NCBI GenBank assembly: GCA_947034885.2 | Contig: OX344750.2 | Span: 32,474,821-32,538,820 of the forward strand | From: Thuidium tamariscinum | Taxonomy: Eukaryota > Streptophyta > Bryopsida > Hypnales > Thuidiaceae | Length of the DNA: 64,000 nucleotides | Direction of reading: 5' to 3' | Shown here: positions 12,560 to 30,626 of the stretch, in pieces | Position numbering within the stretch: position 1 is the stretch's first letter | Layout of the letters: the number at the start of each line of letters is the position of its first letter | Made by a program: the position numbers and the translations under genes | Notes under the pieces: model-generated | Told to the model about the DNA's origin: nothing | What the model saw: only the letters and a program-made list of their open reading frames with translations | The model's database searches: none

Positions 12560-12795
12560 GTGGGGGTGAACTACCCCCCTCGCTTGGCCACTTAGAAAAA
12601 CGTTGGAATTTTTTTATTTTTGCGGATAATTTTTTTTTGTAAATTTTGAATTCATATTCGCAATTACAGGCACCAAATTATGTAAGAAGAGTGTACTAGG
12701 TAAATTAGTCAAGCACAAAATAGGGGACTTTTTGTTTTACTTGCACCCTTGGAATTATTAGGAGTAGCCGGATGAGGGGGCAGTTCACCCCAACC
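12560..12795. mobile_element. Mutator-like MITE with a 9-bp target duplication (236 bp)
   Basis: The 9-bp direct repeat TATCTCACA flanks it exactly (12551-12559 and 12796-12804). The termini are inverted: GTGGGGGTGAACT on the left and AGTTCACCCCAACC on the right. Nine-base duplications are the classic mark of Mutator-like transposases. Its interior (GTAAATTTTGAATTCATATT and following) resembles part of the nested element at 26502-26854. Confidence 0.7.
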
Positions 12796-12804
12796 TATCT
12801 CACA

Positions 12805-15443
12805 TACTATAATGATTGTCATCTATCTTTCCGATCCAATCAAATTGGGAATTTTAAATACATCCATCCAATTATATATTTCATTTAAATTATCACTTAT
12901 AAATCAATTTCATCCTGAATTCATCTAAATTTTATAGTAGTTGACTTGACATTCATCTTCATTTCTTTCAACTTGTAGGAGATGGGGGTCTCTATATATA
13001 TTGCTATACTTGTCTATTAGAACAAACGAAAAATAATTCAAGAAGAAAATGCCATTCATATCATACTTTGATTTCTTGACTTATGTACACCATTTGTATG
13101 TAATTAGAGAGTTTTTAAAGTTTGAATTAGTGTCTTCTTCTATGATAGTATTAACTAAGAAGTTCATTTCAAAGATTATAATAGGTGTGCTTGCAACTTT
13201 GACTCTTGAATGGAGAATAAAGATTTGTTTTGTTTAACTTCTTTTTGCAAAAGACTGACAAATGTTTTTGATCATATTAAAAAGTAAGTAAATGCAATCT
13301 TTCCCAAATCAAACTAGGTTTCTTCAAAACAATATACATTTCCTTGTTGGTTCCTTCTCATGTCCCCTATGTTGAGTTCTTTATAAAGAAGGAATCTCAA
13401 GAGAAATGTTTGCAGATTGTATAAAAATCTTAAAAGCTCTACTAACTCAAATGAATTGTCTCTAGCCAAGTCATGATCACCTATTTACTAATCTATCTAT
13501 CCATACTTTTAAGATATGTTTTGTTTGTTTGTTTGTTACAATTAGATCTCATGGCCTATGGACCCCCTAAATGCATTCTTGGTACACTTAGAAAGCTTTC
13601 AATGAAGATAGGTCCACAAGCTTTGTTTTGAGGCATTTGAACATATAGTGTAAAAGTTATTAAATTTCAAAGTTTTTATGAATATTTATAAGAGTACTAA
13701 TTTATAAGAAATCTATAAAAAAAAGTTTCTGTACTTTGGTTGCCGTAACGACACATAACACATTAGTACTAACAAAATTTGGAGTTACAAAAAAGTTGCA
13801 AGTCTTTGTCCTTCATCCTTTTTATGTTAATTATGTCCTCTATGATCTTCTTGCCATGATTTTCAAACTCTAATCTACAAAGTTTTGAAGGCTTAGCATA
13901 TTAGATCATCAAAATTTTGAAATAAAAATACATTCTTATAAATTTTGCAATATTCTATAAGTGTATTAGAATTGATAAATGGTTGTTCTTTGTAGTCATG
14001 AAATATCTTTTACCAATGAACATGAGAGTGATTCAACTAGTTCATCAACCATACACTTACTATAGCTACACATGGACTTCATGAAATATAACATTGTTTA
14101 TAAATACTATCTATTCATTTTGACTTAAAGCAAGAATCAAGTATTTAAGAAAAATATATCATGAGGTGTCCATGTCCCTCTAAATTACTTTGAGAATAAT
14201 TTTTATGCTTTAAGAGTCAATATTCTTAATCCTTCAAAAAAAAAAAAAAATTTCAATGATTTTTGAGGTGTTTTTTTTAACAATTTTGCAAGTCACAAAG
14301 AGTTTAAGCTTTAAGGACAATGAGGCACTTTTAGGCAAAATTGGCCATAGGATATTGTAGAAAGCCAAGTCCTTATCATCTCTCCAGAGTTTGGTTTCAA
14401 TCCAATTCATAAATTACTAGATTAGAACGTAAAAATGAAGATTATTGCAATAAAATCCATATTTTGATGTGACTAAAATTGTGCTTTGATTAGCTTTGAA
14501 GGTCACACAATAATTTAGAGAGTAGGAATCCTACACTTGTTCTTAAGAAAACTAGATTTCTCAAATATAGAAACAAGTCTCATATTTTTTAAACCAAAAA
14601 TGAACCCAAAATGAAGTGGTTATAAAGCCCCTCTATTGTTAATTTCAATATTTCCAAAACTATGAGATAAATGGAAGTTTTCTCACAAATCTAGACAAAT
14701 AATGTAACATCAAATATGAGAGAGTGAAAAAAATATAAGAATTTAAAAAATAAATAAATTTGAAATACAAATACAAAGATGTGTATTCCAATAGTTGGTG
14801 CTAAATATACACTATGAAAAGGTAAGAAAATATACCCCTCAACCACATTGGTCAAGAGTACTTTATCCAATGACTCTTTCACTCTTTATCCTAAATCACT
14901 TATGCTTTGAATTTTTTTGTAAATTCAACAATGAATCTTTTTCTAAATTTAAATACACTAATTCATGACTAATTTGATGTTCTCAAGAATTAGTCGAAGA
15001 ATAAGTGACTTTTGATATTTCTAGGTCTGAAAATGGTCATTCTAAAAAATGGATTGACCATCTTTTCATTGACCATTTACAGTGGATGAAAATCTCTAAG
15101 ATTTAGTATTCTAAAGTATTTTTGAGATGACATGACATGTTATTGTACCTATAGGTCAATTTCGGCAGTTCATATTGAAATAGTTTACTTTCTGCAATTC
15201 AATAGTTCGGCACACAGATAGGATTTTTTAAATTTTGGCTATTTATGAGGATACTCCTAATTTTGGATTGATTCTGCATGAATGTATTCTTTTTCCTATT
15301 TTTTTCAAGAACAATTTTTTCAAATTTTTAGAAATGATTGTAAACGATTTTCTAAATTTCGACATTTTCCAAATTTTTTGGAGTTATTTACAAAACTGAC
15401 CTACACATACGATATGTACACATCTAACACCATCAAAATTTTC
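12805..15443. other. AT-rich desert without recognised features
   Basis: I read both strands and found no exon chain, RNA gene or element termini that I would defend. Short frames at 13049-13237, 14691-14882 and 15282-15575 are rich in F, I, L and K, as expected by chance in AT-rich DNA. Confidence 0.4.
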
Positions 15444-15673
15444 TTAACCCTTAAACGATGCCGAAGCCATTTTCTGGTCAATGAACTTCAAGGAATCTTT
15501 CTATGTAGGACAGAATTGCAATCATTCATCCTCGGAATTAGGGGTGGAAAAGGAAGATCTTCTACAGTGTTTTGACTTCCAACGTGTGTTTTTAGATTTT
15601 TTTTGAATTAATGATTCCCACGGTATCAATATTCCTCAATTCCACGGCCACCGGCTCGTCGTTTAGGGGTTAA
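15444..15673. mobile_element. piggyBac-like miniature element (230 bp)
   Basis: TTAA occurs at 15444-15447 and 15670-15673. The termini CCCTTAAACGATG and the complement of CCCCTAAACGACG are inverted with two mismatches. It lies about 800 bases upstream of the BSK start codon and could affect its promoter region. Confidence 0.6.
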
Positions 15674-16472
15674 CAACTTTTCATTCCCAATTGAATTAAC
15701 CCTCAAATTTCTTCCTGAAAGTCAACTGATTTTGCTTTTTTTTTCCCATGCATCCCATGTGCAAATAAGGAAAAACTTGCACTAGCAGTGGGATCCCCCC
15801 TCTCCCTTACATTGGATATGATACGGCAACCGAGAGATTTCTGCCAAGTTTTGCAGCGCTAGCCCGTGATCATGTCCGTCTTCTCTTGGAGGGACGCTCC
15901 GGTTTACTTTAAAGTTGTCTTTAATTGGCGGGCATCTGACAGCCCCCCCTGAAATGGATCATTCATTGCCATATTAGGGAAATCAAACCTCAAAAGCAAA
16001 GGAAAACGTAACCAGTAGCGAAAAAGAAAAAGGAGGGAACCCCCCGAAAAGGCTCCATCAGTCACTCCCTCTCTCTACTCTCTCTCTCTCTCTTTCCCTC
16101 CCTCGGACTACCTTGCCCCTCGTACTCTACTCCGTTTCTTACATGAAGCTCCCTGCCCTACAGCACTCGTCCATGTTTCTACACCTCGGTTGAAGTTTGT
16201 GTGCGTGAGAGCGAGAGAGAGAAAGGTTTTTAAGAGAGAGAAGCAGTAGGTAAGCTTAGTTTTCTGTGAAGAAACGATCGAACGAGAGAGAGAGAGATAG
16301 AGAGATCAAAGCTGGTTACTGGAAGTGCGTGTGGGAAGGACGGAATCTTTGGATCGAGGGAAAGATTGTTCGATTGCGGAGAGGCAGTCTGTGGAAGGAG
16401 GCATTGGTGTCGGCAATGGCAGATTGAGGAAGGACGGGATACATACAGGGTGGTGTTACGGGGGTGACAGGG
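15674..16472 (+). promoter_or_regulatory. Promoter and 5' leader region of the BSK gene
   Basis: GC content rises sharply after 15770. A CT-repeat pyrimidine patch (16065-16106) is followed by GA repeats (16207-16226 and 16281-16306). Such pyrimidine patches and GAGA-like tracts are common around plant transcription starts. A very short upstream open frame (ATG at 16417, stop after three codons) precedes the main start. No convincing TATA box was seen. Confidence 0.5.
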
Positions 16473-21626
<5,154 letters not shown>

Positions 21627-23150
21627 TTCATGGTTTAGCGGTTCCTAGATGTACTCACCTGCACGGTTAAGGACATTCGGAAAGGTTTTCGGTGACCATT
21701 TTTGACAGATTTGGGTTAAATCTCCTGTAAGATGTAGAGTTGTGTATTGTGGTTAGACTCTCACAGCCTCAGTGCTGGAATTGGCACCTTTAGTACTGGA
21801 AGTGTTGCGTACGAGCCTCTGCAGGGGAGAAGTCGAGGTAGAGTTGTTTGAGGTACTCTTGCTGTTTGTTTGGAAATGATTTTGATTTTATACCAAGAAA
21901 ATACATGTATCCAGGATCACACGTGTTAGTAGTCATTATTACCTGAGTTCCTATGACTGATTATTTAGTCTTAACTGACTCAGCTGATTTGTAGTATGTA
22001 TGTGGGATGCAATCAGTCATGCCATGCTTGATCATGTAAGTTAACTCCTGGAATTCTGGGAGGTTCATGGAGCCAAATGTTTTGTGCAGCACATCGAAAT
22101 TTGCAATTAGATGTCAAATGTCAATTGGTTTTCTCTGTTCCCAAGAGAGAGCACAAGGTGCTAGATTCCCACTATGTCTTAACAGGCTACCAGGTTTCTT
22201 GTTTTCTATAGTACTTTTGTGAAAGTATGTGAAGCATTCTTCCAAAGTGGGAGGGGCTAGTTGCAAGTTTATTTTGCATATTTTGTCTTTCCTGCTAAGT
22301 TCTGGAGTTCATTTTAGAACTCTCTCGACTGTAGGACTGAATTCAAAGATGGTTTTTACAGTTGCTGTTTGCTGGTAACTAAGTCAGGATTGGTCTTGTG
22401 AGCAGTTTTGTCTACTGAGTAATTGTGTGCATTCTGGTGAGATAGTTTTTCCTCTTATGCAGTTCTCTGCAATAGAGGGTTGTGCGGTTATGGCTGGAGT
22501 ACAAAGTTTGTTTAGATTTGAATGTCTATGTATCACAGATTTTGATATGCCATACTGAATTGTCATGCTTAGAGCAGTTGTAGAACTTGTCAGTGTCTAA
22601 AAGTTGCTATGGGCAATGTTGGATGGAATGAACTGTGCAGCTCAACATCTGAAGATCATGTCATTTGGTATGCTGCAACTGTAGCTACTTGAACTCTCCC
22701 AAGGTATGTGCAGTTTGTGCAATGACTTGACAAGATTTGATTTCAATTTGAAAAAGCTGAAGTATTGGGAGCCTTTCTGTTCAGAAGGACTTGTTGGCTT
22801 AAACTTCAAAGTGTACCAGGAGGAGAGGAGAGGATATGTTTGCAGGGTTGATCATTTGATGTGCTCTTTTGTAAAGGGTTTGTTGCCATTGTGAGGTGGC
22901 TCCTTCTGTCAATAGTGTGGTGTCTGCTAACAGTTTACAAGTTCTGATGCAGTAAAGATTAGCTGAAATTTTTTGTGCTGTATCCTGTTCAGAATAGAAA
23001 GTTATGATTTTCCAGGAGACTGGAATCACTTCAGCATTTTCTTGGCAGTAACAAGAGCTTTTCTGTCAAAAACAACCTGTTTGAAAACTGAGTTGAATCT
23101 TGGGAATTGAAATTGTGGTGGCTTGGTGTTGTTGGGAATATGGTTGTCTT
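21627..23150. other. BSK 3' flank, probable untranslated and intergenic sequence
   Basis: The base composition remains gene-like (T/G-rich on the plus strand) for about 1.5 kb past the BSK stop. This fits a 3' untranslated region followed by spacer. I found no further exons. Frames at 22706-22894 and 22799-23029 look like chance. Confidence 0.4.
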
Positions 23151-25669
23151 TAACCCTTCCAGCTATAATGGGTGACAATGCTTACTACTGAACTCCATGA
23201 AACTCCATGAAACTCTTGAGCAAAGTTTAGTACATTTGTATTTGCTATTACAATGGATTCCTGTACACCAATAGGGAAGGATGTAGGACATAGCATTATC
23301 GTAGAGAAAAACCAGTGTCTCAAATTTAATCTTCAACCATGGACTTGGCAGCAAGGTAATCTACAGTATTGTTTTCATGAAATTTCAAAGATTTTGATGG
23401 AGTTCTTGACTTGAAATAAAGGTTCAGGGTTCAATTTTCATGTTTTAGATTGAACCTGCTAATAACACTAACTTGTCAATTCATTCACTTGGACATATTA
23501 GCAAGTGGTTTAATCATACCTTCACTAAGTGTCTATGGTCTTCAATCTTGAATTGAAGAGGTTTGCTGCTTTTAGTTATTATCATGTCTTAACACCTACA
23601 ATCAATTAAATAAGCAATTGAACATGCTTGGTATCATCAACTATGTCAGTTTTATTTGAAATCTAGATTCTCTTAGCATGCATTTTGGACATTATGATAA
23701 AACTATTAGTGAAAAGGAAGTTTATCCAAATTGATCTTAGGCTCTAATGTATAGTAGTTAAATGAAGGTTGCAAGGGTTGTCTTGAAAATTGTTACAATT
23801 AGGTGAAAATTGTCACTTTTGCATTGTACAATGTTCAATTTGAAATTGCATGCACAAATGTAATTAACCTTCTAAAATCATAATCTAATAATCCTATAAG
23901 ATTATTTATATTTCCGGAATTGTGAAGTTGTAAGACAAAATGCCAAGAAGATAAGAAGAGAGAAACTTTGCAAAAATCAAGAAAATTCAAGTTTGAATTT
24001 TACCAAGCCAATTAATATTTTTCTTCAAATTGTTAAAAACTCTAAATCAACATTCCATTTCATCCAAACCTTTTTAAGATTAACTTCAATCTAGTTGTAT
24101 GGTTAAGAAAATTCATACTTTGAAATGGCTTGTAATGTTATGGTCTAATTGTACCTGATTTCTAACTTGATATTTTGCATTGTTGAAGATAGGTCATACA
24201 ATTTTTAGAGTGTGAACATTGCCTTAGTAAAGAATTTAGAATGCTCTTGCTCAAGGGAAATCCTTAAGTATCCAATCTTTTGAGCCAAATTAGTGTTTAA
24301 ATAGACATCAATCATTTAAGCATTGTACCTTTACCATTTGTTTAAGTTGAAACAAAAACACCCAAAATTGTCAAAATAAGCACTTCAATATAATTGGAGG
24401 AAGCACTTTTTTTTTAAAAGATGTTTTTCTAGTATTAGCATTTAAAAATCATGAATTTGAAAATTAAAAAATTGAATATGACATGCAATTTTTATAAACT
24501 TTCATAGTACCCCAAGCATAATAGAAGTTTCGTAAACTACTAAAGCTATAATAAAGTTGGGCCTAAAATTGAAATAAAAAACCTTAATGATCATTCAATC
24601 ATAGTTCAATATGAGGGTTTTATGATTATACATTTGAAGGATACTTTAATGAAAATCTACTATATATGAATGTATATAGAGATGGTTTTGGATGTTTCCA
24701 CTTTAAAAAAAGCCATTGTTGAAAATGATTCTACATCTATTTCGAAAGTAGATATGAGTATAAAAGTGGGCACCAAAAATGTGATATTGACCCAAAACCA
24801 CCATCACCACTCTAGATACATTTCTAGAATTAATATATACCTATGTAGAAGAAATCATTTTAGAACATTGATCTACAAAAAAAATTGAGTCTTTTGTAAC
24901 TTTTGCATATAGATTTCAAATATTGCATTCTTTGGTATATTAGAAACTCTTTTCACTTGACAAGAAGAAAATCAATGACAATTTGAAGAATCTAATAATA
25001 GCACTTAGGTACAACATAGTAGCTAAAAGTGGTGGTGTAAAGAGTACCCACCTTAATCCGTAAATGTTCTCTAAATTGAACAAAAAAACAACATTTTGAT
25101 CAACTTTATCAATTTTCTTAAACATAACCATACTAATTCAAACTTAACATGTAAGAGATCACTTTGGAAAAAAAAATATATACATATATATATATTACTT
25201 ATGGATTGAAAGATTATAATGTTTGATCATGAGGGTGACAAAATTACAAAAGCAAGTTGAAGTCTTTTGATTCTCTTTTCACATGTCAAATCTAAAAAGT
25301 TGGTCACCAAAAAAATATGAGGTTAAAAGGCCTAACATACATAACCCCAATCGACTTATAGCTTTTCAAAATCTAATCTAATTCTTTTTAAATGAATTCC
25401 TAATGTAGTTTTTTCTTCAAGATCTAGTGTATTTAAGGCTCATTTCCAACAACACTATAGAAAGTCAAGGCTACAATGGACACCCTTGCACAAAATCTTC
25501 AATAGAAAAATCATAATCAATCATTTTCAAGATCGTTTTTTAATGCTAAAACTAAATGTCAAAAAGAAAATTTTTAAAATGAAATTCAATGAAATAGCAA
25601 ATTGGTTAGGTTTTATTTAACTTCAAAATTTTGCAAACACTAGATTTTGATGCATGTAGCATTTAGGGG
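23151..25669. other. AT-rich desert with one copy of a dispersed repeat
   Basis: No gene was recognised. About 24340-24540 is a diverged copy of a dispersed repeat (phrases like ACCCAAAATTGTCAAAATAA, then TTTTTCTAG and AATCATGAAT) that recurs at 26985-27190, 46285-46420 and 54525-54735. TTTAGGGGTTAACCCC at 25663-25678 looks like two piggyBac-like ends back to back, but I could not find their partners. Confidence 0.4.
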
Positions 25670-26501
25670 TTAACCCCTCAATGCCCAAAGGGCTCAAATG
25701 TTGAATCACATAGTCTAGTTTGTATGGCAAAATTTTCAGATCAATGGAAAATGTATTGATTTTCTAGAAGCCAATCAAAATTCATAGGTTCAATTTGCAT
25801 TCACCAAACTCAAATTGATGGTTGCAACTTAGGAAACTTGTATCTCCTTCGTACAATTTTTTTTTTCAATAAAATTTGTTGACATTTTTTCCAATATTTT
25901 TTGACACTTCAAAACCACTTTGTAGACACAATGAGTTAAGTGAATAAAATTTTTTATCCACTAATGTGTTTGTATGTTGATTTTGAAACACTTTTTAGTG
26001 TAAAGTTTTTTTCAGTGGAGTGAGTTTAGTAATCAAATTTCACCTCCAAATGTGTTTTTAGGGAAATTTCAGCATCTTTTTTCAACACTTAAGATATGAT
26101 AATCTTGCAATCTATGACACCAAATGATTCCAAATTTGATTCATGCCTCTACAACATGCATTTTATGATTGAAATTTTTATACCTTAGTGAGAAGTAGAT
26201 TTATAAGGCTTAAAAAGAAAGGATGTTTTTAAACCCTAAAAGACCTTGGGCCTCCAGGGGTGAAGGTAGTACAAATGGGATGCAACTTTCTAAGGGTGGG
26301 TCAGAGTGGCACTTGTCATGGAGAATTGAGATGGAGGCCTTAACTTTGTATTGTCAGTGTCTTGGATGCACAGTCTGTACTGGAACTCGGAGCATTTCAA
26401 TGGTTTGAGCCGGACGGGCTTGACATGACCATCAAAGACCTATGAAATAATTACCTTATATTAGTTGAGTACAAACTTTGCACGAAATTAAATCGTGCAA
26501 A

Positions 26502-26854
26502 GGGCCCAGCAAGGTGGATTTACCTTGCAAGAAAATGCAAGAAATTTTTAATTTTTGCAAATATTTTTTTGCAAATTCAGAGTTCGTATTTGCAATCAGA
26601 GACCCCAATTTAGCAGGGAGGGATCTAGAACATACCCTAGGCACAGCATAAAATAAGGGACTTTTTTTTCCCTTTTAGAGGTGTTTCACACTATGGCTGT
26701 CCAAGTTGAGAGGCCGTCGATTCCACCAATCAGATTTTAGAAACCATGATTTTCACCAATCAGATTTGAGAAAACTCCATGACCTCTCGACTTGGACGGC
26801 CATAGTGTGAAACACCCCTTACCCTGAAGAACCCAAATCCACCTTGCTGGGCCC
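26502..26854. mobile_element. MITE with 20-bp perfect inverted termini, carrying a nested hairpin
   Basis: The termini GGGCCCAGCAAGGTGGATTT (26502) and its exact complement (ending 26854) bound the element. Inside it, 26680-26816 is a separate hairpin element whose arms begin GGTGTTTCACACTATGG and end in the complementary CCATAGTGTGAAACACC. The outer interior resembles the Mutator-like MITE at 12560-12795. No clean target duplication was seen. Confidence 0.6.
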
Positions 26855-26984
26855 AGTTTCTAGGTAGGATTTAACATCCTGCCATTGTGGTGAACTACAG
26901 ATATTTCAGCAGTATGATCCAGTAGTTTTTATGGGAAGGAAGCATTCATTTGTCAGTCAGATTTTTCTTTACTTTGTACCTGTT

Positions 26985-27190
26985 TCAGATAAGCTTACGG
27001 TGGAAGCACCCAAAACCGTCCAAATAAGGAATTCAGCATAGTTGGAGGCAGCTTTTTCTTAAAATGATATTTTTCTAGGATTAGTGAGTGAAAATCATGA
27101 ATACTTTTAAAAAATTAGATTTTTCGGATGTTGTATGTAATTTCTCTGATTTTTCAAAGTGTTGGCTCCCTAGACCACTAAAATTGTGCA
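26985..27190. repeat. Dispersed repeat copy
   Basis: It shares ordered phrases (ACCGTCCAAATAAGGAATTC, TTTTTCTAGGATTAG, AAAATCATGAAT, TTTTTCAAAGTG) with 54525-54735 and, more weakly, with 24340-24540 and 46285-46420. It is non-coding and its class is unknown. Confidence 0.5.
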
Positions 27191-27433
27191 ATAGGTGCAC
27201 CCAAAACTAAACCCTGCTAAAAGTCAGCACTGAGCCAATTGGATATTTATATGTGTCCTTAAAATATGTCACCCAATTAGAATCAAGTATGTGGCAAACA
27301 CATTAAGGGAACTCTATTGATGCAACTGAGTGAGTCTACAGTCCAGGGACACGTTCAAGAATGGATGTTTCTTTGTTATGTATTGTTTCTTTGAATACAA
27401 GTTGAGAAAGAGCTAAAAGAAGAGTGTGTTAAG

Positions 27434-27753
27434 TAAGGTAGGAGGTCCATAAATGGAGCATCTGAAGGCTAGAACTAAATTTTGGGGAGGTGAAACATCT
27501 TAAACTATTTTCAGTAAGTTTTTCTAAAAAGATAAGTGGAATTGACATCTAACCCAAGTTGTTTGAAGCTTTGCAAAATCAATTATAAGATTTTGAAGGT
27601 GAATGACATAGGACTCTAAAATGAAGCAACTCTTAAAAATGTACACAATTTGTACATTGTTGAAGGCTTTGACAAAGTAACATGTACAAGCGATGTATAT
27701 TTTATGAAGAGCTCCATTTTAGAGCTTGCTTGCTTTTAGAACCTCCTACCTTA
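27434..27753. mobile_element. MITE with TAAGGTAGGAGGT termini (320 bp)
   Basis: The 13-base terminus TAAGGTAGGAGGT at 27434 is exactly complementary to ACCTCCTACCTTA at the right end. A diverged relative (GGCTAGAAC, GAGGTGAAACATCTT and AAAGTAACATGTACAA in the same order) lies at about 45991-46271. There is no coding capacity. Confidence 0.6.
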
Positions 27754-28569
27754 AAGTACATTGAATAGTATGTTTCAAGGGGACTCATACTAATTGATTG
27801 ACATTCCACACTATATAATATCTACCTTTGTTGTACATCCATAGTTATTCAAAGTATCAAGGGTTCTACATCATATTTCAAAAATTTACAATTTTTGACA
27901 ATGTTAGTCTTTTAATGTTTTAGTCTCCTCAATGCCCCTATTCAATGTAGATCAACCCGTTGCCTCACAAATTTCTATTTCAATACCTTGCAAAATCTAT
28001 TTGTCAACTATCATAATTTTGAAAGATCAAAAAGTTTGATAGAAGTCATTTGCAAGTAGAATAAAAACATTCCAACAAAAAATGAATTTTTGGTGATTTT
28101 TCAAAATTGAAATATAAAGTGTATCCAAACCCTAGTTTAATCATAGGTGGATCCATGTTTAACCACACACTCACGTGTCTCCTCTTTGACTGCATTGCCA
28201 TCATGATAAAGGGTATCTAAGGTTGTGGTAATGGGTGGGCCATTGATGCAAATAGGAGGGTTTTATAGATGACAAAATTAGGTGATAAGCAACATTGGGC
28301 TATTCTACCTTAAATGATTTCTCTTTATGGTAAAGAAGTTCTTCAATTAACATTCAATTATTTTATATAGTTTGTAGCACTTAAAGTCAACCTAACATTA
28401 TGTGTTCTTTTATCTTCTATGTAGTCATATAGTAAATACATTGTTCAAAGATATTGGTACAATGGAGTAAAAGATGCATTACAAAAAATATAGACCCTAC
28501 TAAAGGTTGCAAGACTATTGCCATGGCAATGCAATTAGAGAAATAATAATTTTTGAAGAAAAAAAACAA
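27754..28569. other. Unassigned AT-rich sequence
   Basis: No gene, RNA gene or element boundary was recognised. Confidence 0.4.
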
Positions 28570-29512
28570 TTTAACCCCTAAAGATTTTTGACTATGTTTT
28601 CACCAAAAATACTCCAAAATTGTGATTTCTAATACGAGTGCAAAATTTATTAAAAAAAACATTTTTTGACAAATGAAACCATAGGATCTTGTAGTAATGT
28701 GTTTTGAAAAGATGTAGAACAAATTTCAAAAAAATTCACCATTTAGACTGCAAGATATTAACATTTGAATTGACAAGAATCCTTTTATTATCCTTGCAAA
28801 ATCCAGGCAGCTGCACTTTACAAGGTCACATTTGTGTTCAAAATGATGGTTACCCTTTGTATTCATTCTTCAATGCAAGTTGATTACATGCTCAAAAAAT
28901 TTCAAATCATTTGGAATTGTACAACATATAGGAAAAAAATAGTGAGTAGAAAGAAGTAGAAAATGCTTCAAAACACTAAATTGTTAACAATTTATTTATG
29001 GAAATACAAAATGATAATTCCAATGTTTATAACATTTCAATAAACTATCTTCACCCAAAATTTCAATTTTTTTTCAAAAATATTAAAAATTGAATTAAGT
29101 AAAGAATTTCAAACTTTTTTCTAGAGTAGAGATTCTATAATTACCTGCAAACTACCCCAAACTAAAATTCCTCATAACTTTTGACTCATTGATCAAGATG
29201 CAATAAATCAAAGCTTTCCACTTAGGCAAAAATCTAATAAACCAATTTCAAATTTTTGTTTCTTAAAAAAATGTTTTTTAAACAAGTTTTGAGTTGTACG
29301 GATTGCCCAAAGATAAAAGAAAATCACGTATCATGCAATAACTTTTTAACTATGTAGTCAAAAGTTATGAAAATTGTTTGGCCTTAAAGGTACTCTTCAG
29401 ACGCATATTGTGTTAAAATTTCAAAGAAAAAATAAATTAAAACTCCATTCATAATGAGCTGCCTAAAATTGCTATGTTGCCAAAAAAAGCAATTTGTTCC
29501 TTTAAGGGTTAA
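28570..29512. mobile_element. piggyBac-like non-autonomous element (943 bp)
   Basis: TTAA occurs at 28570-28573 and 29509-29512. The left terminus is CCCCTAAAGATTTTT and the right is the complement of CCCTTAAAGGAACAA. The right 170 bases are closely matched by 39693-39893, a second, truncated copy. No transposase frame is visible. Confidence 0.6.
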
Positions 29513-29860
29513 AAGAAATGATGGAATACTACTAAAGCCATGCTAGATTGGTACTTCTAAAAAATTTCAAAGTTTTTTAATCTCTTAAATTTTCATAATT
29601 TAAAAAAATTCAATAATTGTATTGCGACAAAGAATCAAATTGTAATTAACAATCTTTTGTAGGATTCAGATTTTTTGTAATGTTGTAAACATGATCTAAA
29701 TTTTTTATACTTATATAAATTTTCAAAAGCAACACATTGTAGTCTATGCACTAGTGTATAGACTCAATATGAAACAACACATTTAGAGCCTTGAAGCAAC
29801 AAAAAGTGATGGATGAATAGACAATGTGAATAGCTACCTTTTATAATCTACTTGAGTTCC

Positions 29861-30063
29861 CACTACAAGAGAATGGGGTCTTTTAAGTAGTGTCCTAGAC
29901 ATCATGTCTTTTAAGTAATGTCTTTTAATGCGTCTTTCAAGTAAAATTTTACTGAAAAGACTGTCTTTTCAGTAAAATTTTACTTGAAAGACGCATTAAA
30001 AGACATTACTTAAAAGACATGATGTCTAGGATATTACTTAAAAGACCCCATTCTCTTGTAGTG
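29861..30063. mobile_element. Palindromic CACTA-type MITE (203 bp)
   Basis: The element starts CACTACAAGAGAATGGGGTC and ends with the exact complement of that sequence. The whole element is one near-perfect inverted repeat, with arms of about 97 bases and only a few mismatches (for example GTGTCC against GGATAT). A 3-bp duplication, TCC, flanks it (29858-29860 and 30064-30066). CACTA ends with a 3-bp duplication indicate the CACTA (En/Spm) superfamily. A transcript would fold into a long hairpin. Confidence 0.8.
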
Positions 30064-30626
30064 TCCAAATAGAAGACTTGGTAGACAATAAGGTTTCTAG
30101 TAGATGCTAAAAATAGAATATTCTACAAGATTTTATTTGCTTAATAATTTTTATTTCAAGAATGATTATGATTGTATTAAATTTTAGCATCTATTTTCAA
30201 AAACATTTTTTTGCCAACATGTACTATTGAAGACAATACTATGAGAATTTGAGGAGAAAATATTAAGAATCTTTAACCTTGTAGATTGCAAAATTATAGC
30301 ATTTGAAATGAAACAAAAATTAGAACTCCCCTATAATCTTATTCTACAAGGGTAACAAATTTTGACTATTTGGAAGATGAGATTGTTGTCTTAAAAATTT
30401 TCTTAAAATTTTTTCAATTTTTCATTGCATATAATGCCATGTTTCAATTGTAACTATGTTTACATTCTTGCCAAATTTCAAAAGTAAAAAACAAATGTAA
30501 AACACAAATAGTTTGAATTTGCCCACCCTATCCATTTATTTTGAATAGCATAACTTCTCCTGATCAAGGCACCTAATAAAAAAAAACATTTGTGCCAAGG
30601 CTACTTACAAACAATCCTTTTTATTC

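Noticed and set aside
25663..26240. Possible further piggyBac-like element starting at TTAACCCCTC (25670)
   Set aside because: No matching GGG-TTAA right end was found; the AACCCTAAAAGACC phrase at 26229 is in left-end orientation.
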